Made by a program: the position numbers and the translations under genes. From positions 2,666,001-2,730,000 of the forward strand of contig OZ004595.1 of the NCBI GenBank assembly GCA_963924555.1: 64,000 nucleotides of DNA, read 5' to 3'. Shown in pieces: positions 60,241-64,000 of the stretch (positions within the stretch are counted from its first letter, which is position 1; every line of letters starts with the position of its first letter). The DNA is from Crambe crambe (taxonomy: Eukaryota > Porifera > Demospongiae > Poecilosclerida > Crambeidae). Below the pieces are notes generated by a model. The model worked only from the letters and a program-made list of their open reading frames with translations, did not search any database and was not told the origin of the DNA.

Positions 60241-60630
60241 TGTTATCTCCAATAAACTAATGTTGAAGACTTTGCCTCACTCTACCAGATTGATTTACCT
60301 GCTCCACTCTCATTACTGAGCTTCAATAGCTATTGGAAACGTAAATTCATCCACTGTGTACAGACAACCCGATAGATGCTCTAAATGAATGTGACAGTAG
60401 GCTTTTCCCCAATGTTTCCACCTTATTGAAAATACTAAGTACAATTCCTGTTACATCTTGGATCTTCTCTGCTCTACGCTGAGTAAAACCTTTCCTAAGA
60501 ACAATGACAGAGGGCAGACTTAGTGGTCTCACTCTATTACACATTCATCGTAACATTTCAATAGATTTGGATGATGCAGTTAATCCCTTTGCAAGAAAAC
60601 ATCTAAGAAAACTTTATAATAGAAAATAAA
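60241..60630 (+). mobile_element. hAT transposase C-terminal remnant
   Basis: Plus-strand translation in shifting frames gives a hAT dimerisation-domain pattern: FPNVSTLLKILSTIPVTSW, then FSALR, then RLSGLTLLHIHRNISIDLDD and NPFARKHLRKLYN. It has an internal stop and indels. It begins where TRIM homology stops, so insertion or recombination of this element may have cut the TRIM copy. No inverted ends found. Confidence 0.7.
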
Positions 60631-61510
60631 AACAAAACATTATATATATATTATAATAATTTAAAAGCCTACAATTTTCAGTGTGGTGTTTCTGTAGCTA
60701 TCTATTAATGAAAAAATAAGCCTACAATTTTCTGGTGGGGTGTTTCTGTAGTTGAAAATTATAAGCCTGTGAGGAAGGACAAGCTTTGTTTTCTGGATCT
60801 GCCCCTGAGAGGTGGGCGTGGTTTCGTAAAAAATTTTCAGCGCGCAAGTTAGCCCCCCCCAACTTTTTTTCCTGGATCCGCCTCTGCAAGTGGCTGTATC
60901 AAGTTGAGTGCTATGTTTCGTAAAAGGTAGGAATATAACTAGTGCTCTTTAGATCTCTAGAATCCAATTCTACTGTGCCGCCAAAAAATCATGCCCAGTT
61001 AGCTCCTGAAATAAGTGTAAGTGGGAGTGATGTAATCCTGCCTAGTGATCCAGGCACTCCAATTGTCCCAGAAAACTTTTCCAAGCTTCTTTGTTTGATA
61101 ACTGATTTAGTTTGAGCAATAAATACATTTTTTCTAAGGCCAAACCAATTGTGTGCCCAGAGTTAAAATAACTGCTGGCCCTTGGTGCAAATGGCCAACC
61201 ACTTTCTAAAGTGTTGTCCTTCTGATGCACTCAAAAACAAGAGTGTACTTCATACCTATCGTAAACAGTAAACAGTAAAGATACCTTACTGTTTACAGAG
61301 AGCATTCAAAAGATATGCAGTAAACACTTTCACTTTCAGAGTGTAGCTAGCTTAGAGGTGGAAAATTAATTGTGTATGGGAATTTTACAGCAATGAAGTG
61401 AAAGCCATGTGCACATGGCCATCGACAATGCTTAATTTCTGATTGTTAAATTCTCATGTTTAAATCATCACATAGCTGTCTACAGTTGGAGCTATTGTTG
61501 ACTGTTGGTG
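60631..61510. other. Spacer with transposon end fragment and short inverted repeats
   Basis: Contains a solitary end related to elements A and B (CCTGGATCCGCCTCTG at about 60872-60887) and a duplicated block AAGCCTACAATTTTC (about 60665 and 60719). A small inverted repeat GTAAACAGTAA ... TTACTGTTTAC lies near 61262-61299. The last part should hold the promoter of the CARD-like gene; no TATA box stands out. Confidence 0.45.
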
Positions 61511-62145
61511 ATGGAAATGGCAGAGTCCAAGGAGTATTCCACTGTTGTCAAGTGTAGCAAGAAGCTGGAGATTGCTCTCAAGTCTGATAGAGATATAGCA
61601 CAGTTTCTTCATGAGCAGGGACTCCTCACAACAGATGATTATGATATTGTCAGCAGTCCAACATCAAGACTCTCTCCTGCTGAGAAATCTAGCATACTGG
61701 TGGCTGCAATCAGAAATAGAGTTGAACTCCATCTTCGCAATTACCATGTAGTGGTCAACTACATGCAGCAGAACAGCACAAGATACAGAGACATTATTGA
61801 GATTCTTGCTATGGAGTATCAGGGAAGTACAGATCCTCGAGCATCTCCCAAATTTTTCCCTCCAGCTGCTGTATTCACCCCTCAGGCACCACCGGGTATA
61901 TGGAGAAAACTAGATGTCGATTTTTAAGTTCATGTAATTGTTTCCCATAGTTACTACCCAACCTGAGCCTGATGCTGCTCCTTCACCAAATAAGTCCTTC
62001 AGGGGGATGACCACTGTGACAGCCACACCCACCTCTTCTCCTATACCCAATTCCTCTCCTTCACCAAGATCTCCCTCTGAGGGAATAACCTCTATGGTGA
62101 GCACCTCACCTCCCAGCAGCACCACAGTATCCAATAATAATACAG
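61511..62145 (+). CDS. CARD-like domain protein, first two exons (continues beyond window)
   Basis: Exon 1 61511-61895 from ATG (MEMAESKEYSTVVK), donor CCGG|GTATAT, phase 1; exon 2 61951-62145, acceptor CCCATAG|TT, donor ACAG|GTGAGC, phase 1. About 193 residues are visible. Residues about 5-105 look like a six-helix death-fold domain, best CARD: IALKSDRDIAQFLHEQGLLT, then SPAEKSSILVAAI, then RNYHVVVNYMQQNSTRYRDI. Exon 2 is a Ser/Thr/Pro-rich linker (PTSSPIPNSSPSPRSPSEG). The protein must continue downstream of 62145, but no next exon is recognised before 64000. CARDs mediate homotypic assembly in apoptosis and innate immunity; the partner domain here is unknown. If exon 1 were read through it would stop at 61927. 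Confidence 0.55.
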
Positions 62146-62214
62146 GTGAGCTCAATATGGATTACTACATTGTGTGACTGAGAGCCTTTACTATGCATTT
62201 TAACCAGTTGGGAT

Positions 62215-62475
62215 AACATAATATGGTCACATGACTTGTGACCAATCAGATCCTCTGAGAAGTATGCTTTAGGACTAGCTATGACCTTCCAGCCTCAGTC
62301 CCTAGTGCTTACAGTAAGTGAGCACCTTAATATCTTCTTTTATAGACTTTAGCATTTCACTAGTTATATTGGGTTTCAAAAAGGAAAACTTCAGAAATTT
62401 ACCTCATCATTAAAGATCACTCTGATCTAGCTCCATATATTTTAATGCATGGTGCACTCAAATGATGATGCTACA
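62215..62475. repeat. Inverted copy of the dispersed repeat at 15100-15640
   Basis: Reverse-complement match to the intron repeat in Eph/Ig gene 2: TCACATGACTTGTGACCAAT, then GGGTTTCAAA and AATTTACCTCATCA in the reversed order, ending in the MITE hairpin (GATCACTCTGATCTAGCTCC). Confidence 0.6.
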
Positions 62476-62621
62476 GGGGCAGCGGAACCGGCCCGGCAGA
62501 CCCAGCAGCTGCCGGACCAATATTGAAACAACCAGTTACTAAAGCCTACAGTACTCTAAGTAATCTTAGACTATAGCTAGTCACAATCAAGGAATTTCAT
62601 TGGTCCATTTGGTGAATTCTA

Positions 62622-62702
62622 TTCACTTAGAATCACGCCTTATGGCACTTAGAATCACGCCTTATGGCACTTAGAATCACGCCTTATAGCACTTAGAATT
62701 CA
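62622..62702. repeat. 22-bp minisatellite
   Basis: About 3.5 copies of CACTTAGAATCACGCCTTAT plus GG. Confidence 0.9.
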
Positions 62703-62896
62703 CTTGCCCTAGGTAAACCCGGTAAAGATGGTCATTCCAATTGGTCCAATTCTAGCAACGCATCGCGGTGGCCACGGTTATTGTTTCTAGGTGCGCTCTG
62801 ATTCATGTTTGTTGCATTTAAAAACCATGGTTATTGTTTTCAAGTGCGTGTTGAGGTAAGTTAAACAACTCCAGTGATTGGCTATAGTCTAAATAA

Positions 62897-63040
62897 GTTA
62901 GACACCTCGACCAACGGGATCTACGGTCTGTTTAGAAACCTTCGGGCCCTTAGTAGCGCCCTCGCTGCGCTCGGGACGCTACAGCCCAGGGCTCTCAGAT
63001 TTCTAAATAGACCGTAGATCCCTTGGTCTCGTTGTCTAAC
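62897..63040. mobile_element. Foldback element, copy 1
   Basis: 144 bp: outer stem GTTAGACA..TCGACCAA, middle stem GGGATCTACGGTCT.TTTAGA, inner GC-rich hairpin GCGCCCTCGCTGCGCTCGGG. Ends are inverted over more than 40 bp. Non-coding. Confidence 0.75.
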
Positions 63041-63509
63041 TATTATTTAGAACACAGTTACCTTGTTTCTTTAGTAACCTACCAAGAGCCTATGGCACTT
63101 AGTAAACCTAAAGGCACTTAGTACCCTGTGGTGGGCAGCAATTAGAAATATTCTTATGAATCACATATGAATCCATAGTAACCAACCAACCCTGCCTGGT
63201 GGGCGTATGTTAGAAGACTTATCAAAAAATCAAAAAACCATTATGATGAAGCTAGTTTCTCGCCTCCTGACGCTAGTGAGTACCAACTAAAGCCTAGAAA
63301 AGAGTAACAAGGTACCGAAGGTAGCGTAGAAACCTTAGTTCATATTTTCAAGCATATAAGCTAGAAAGCCTACCTTAGTTCTGGTGATTTTCAGCTGCTG
63401 GATTTTCCGTGCATGAAGCTTTCATGGCTGACTAGCTAACTTTAGCGATTCATTTGAAGCCTTTCTACTTTAGTCTAAGTTCCAAAACTATGTTGCTATG
63501 TTCTGAATA

Positions 63510-63650
63510 AGTTAGGCAACTTGACCAACGGGATCTAAGTTATTTAGAGACCCTTGGGCCCTTAGTAGTGCCCTCGCTGCGCTCGGGTCGCTACAGCCCA
63601 GGGCCCTCGGGTCTCTAAATAACTTAGATCCCTAGGTCTTGTTGTCTAAC
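63510..63650. mobile_element. Foldback element, copy 2
   Basis: 141 bp with the same layout and inner hairpin as 62897-63040, but its middle stem reads GGGATCTAAGTTATTTAGAG on both arms. Confidence 0.75.
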
Positions 63651-64000
63651 TATTATTGTAAACCTGGGCTAACAATGTCACTAACAGACTTGGTGTTTTA
63701 CTGATATTGGTCAATAATCATTCTTTTGGTTCCCAAACACTCCTAGCTACTCAACACTTGAAATTTCTGGTCTCCAATAATCTTAGAATTTTAACATAAA
63801 ACCTCCTCAGATTGCACCAGATTGTAATGGACCCCAAAATCCAAAAATTTCCTGAGGGGCATGTCCCCAGACCCCCCTAGATGGCGCGTTTTGCACGCTC
63901 GCTATGGTACAAAAAATCTCTGCCCCCCACTTTTCAGTAGCTGTCTCCACCCCTGAAGTCGCAGCTTTCTACAATCTCTCGCGCTTCAGAGCGATCACTA
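63651..64000. other. Window end: repeat-derived non-coding DNA
   Basis: Includes a dispersed repeat fragment (CAGATTGCACCAGATTG ... CCCCCCTAGATGGCGCG) related to 33220-33316. No next exon of the CARD-like gene is identifiable between 62146 and 64000. Confidence 0.45.

Noticed and set aside
1-64000. CRISPR arrays, viral or retroviral elements, Polintons
   Set aside because: No regularly spaced direct repeats with unique spacers, and no reverse transcriptase, integrase, capsid or envelope-like open frame was recognised; tandem repeats present are ordinary mini- and microsatellites.

Overview
The window looks like a gene-rich, AT-rich metazoan chromosome segment, most probably from a sponge (demosponge). 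I infer this from Eph-receptor-type ectodomains joined to unusual Ig-like domains, a single-exon TRIM-NHL gene, a sacsin gene with one giant coding exon, short introns mixed with MITE-filled ones, and P2X7-ballast-like gene fragments. The species cannot be named from sequence alone. I saw no bacterial operon, rRNA, CRISPR or viral element.

Layout. 1-8.2 kb (+): the last six coding exons of a TBC1D8/TBC1D9-family Rab-GAP whose 5' part lies outside the window; its introns hold TA-flanked MITEs and minisatellites. 9.1-25.3 kb: a cluster of three secreted proteins with an Eph receptor ectodomain (signal peptide, ephrin-binding domain, Cys-rich segment, two FN3 domains) followed by Thr/Pro-rich linkers and Ig-like domains instead of a membrane helix and kinase. 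Two are tandem (+) copies with near-identical promoters and first exons (9.2-13.0 and 14.1-20.5 kb). The third is more diverged and points toward them from the minus strand (25.2-21.1 kb). 26.5-29.7 kb: an intact TRIM-NHL gene; a decayed duplicate of it and its upstream DNA lies at 58.3-60.2 kb. 29.7-38.4 kb: a mobile-element region with two neighbouring TIR elements and a near-complete 4.3-kb MULE DNA transposon (9-bp target duplication).

38.5-56.7 kb (+): a sacsin-like co-chaperone of about 4,384 residues in three visible coding exons, with three Hsp90-like ATPase repeats, a J domain and a C-terminal HEPN domain. Its 4.6-kb second intron carries two large palindromes. One is built from a tRNA-derived SINE and encloses an exon-like fragment resembling an aminoacyl-tRNA synthetase WHEP segment. 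The other is an inverted pair of P2X7-ballast-like gene 5' ends, one arm of which carries a 714-bp TIR element. A further long inverted repeat overlaps the 3' end of the gene.

56.7-64 kb: the TRIM pseudogene, a hAT transposase remnant, the 5' end of a CARD-like gene that runs off the window, and two foldback elements whose stems differ between copies but stay self-complementary.

Functionally the intact genes span vesicle traffic (TBC1D9-like), extracellular recognition (Eph/Ig), ubiquitin ligation (TRIM-NHL), protein quality control (sacsin) and possibly death-fold signalling (CARD). They share no pathway; only the Eph/Ig cluster is a local gene family. Exon boundaries were read by eye from GT/AG sites, reading phase and agreement between paralogues.
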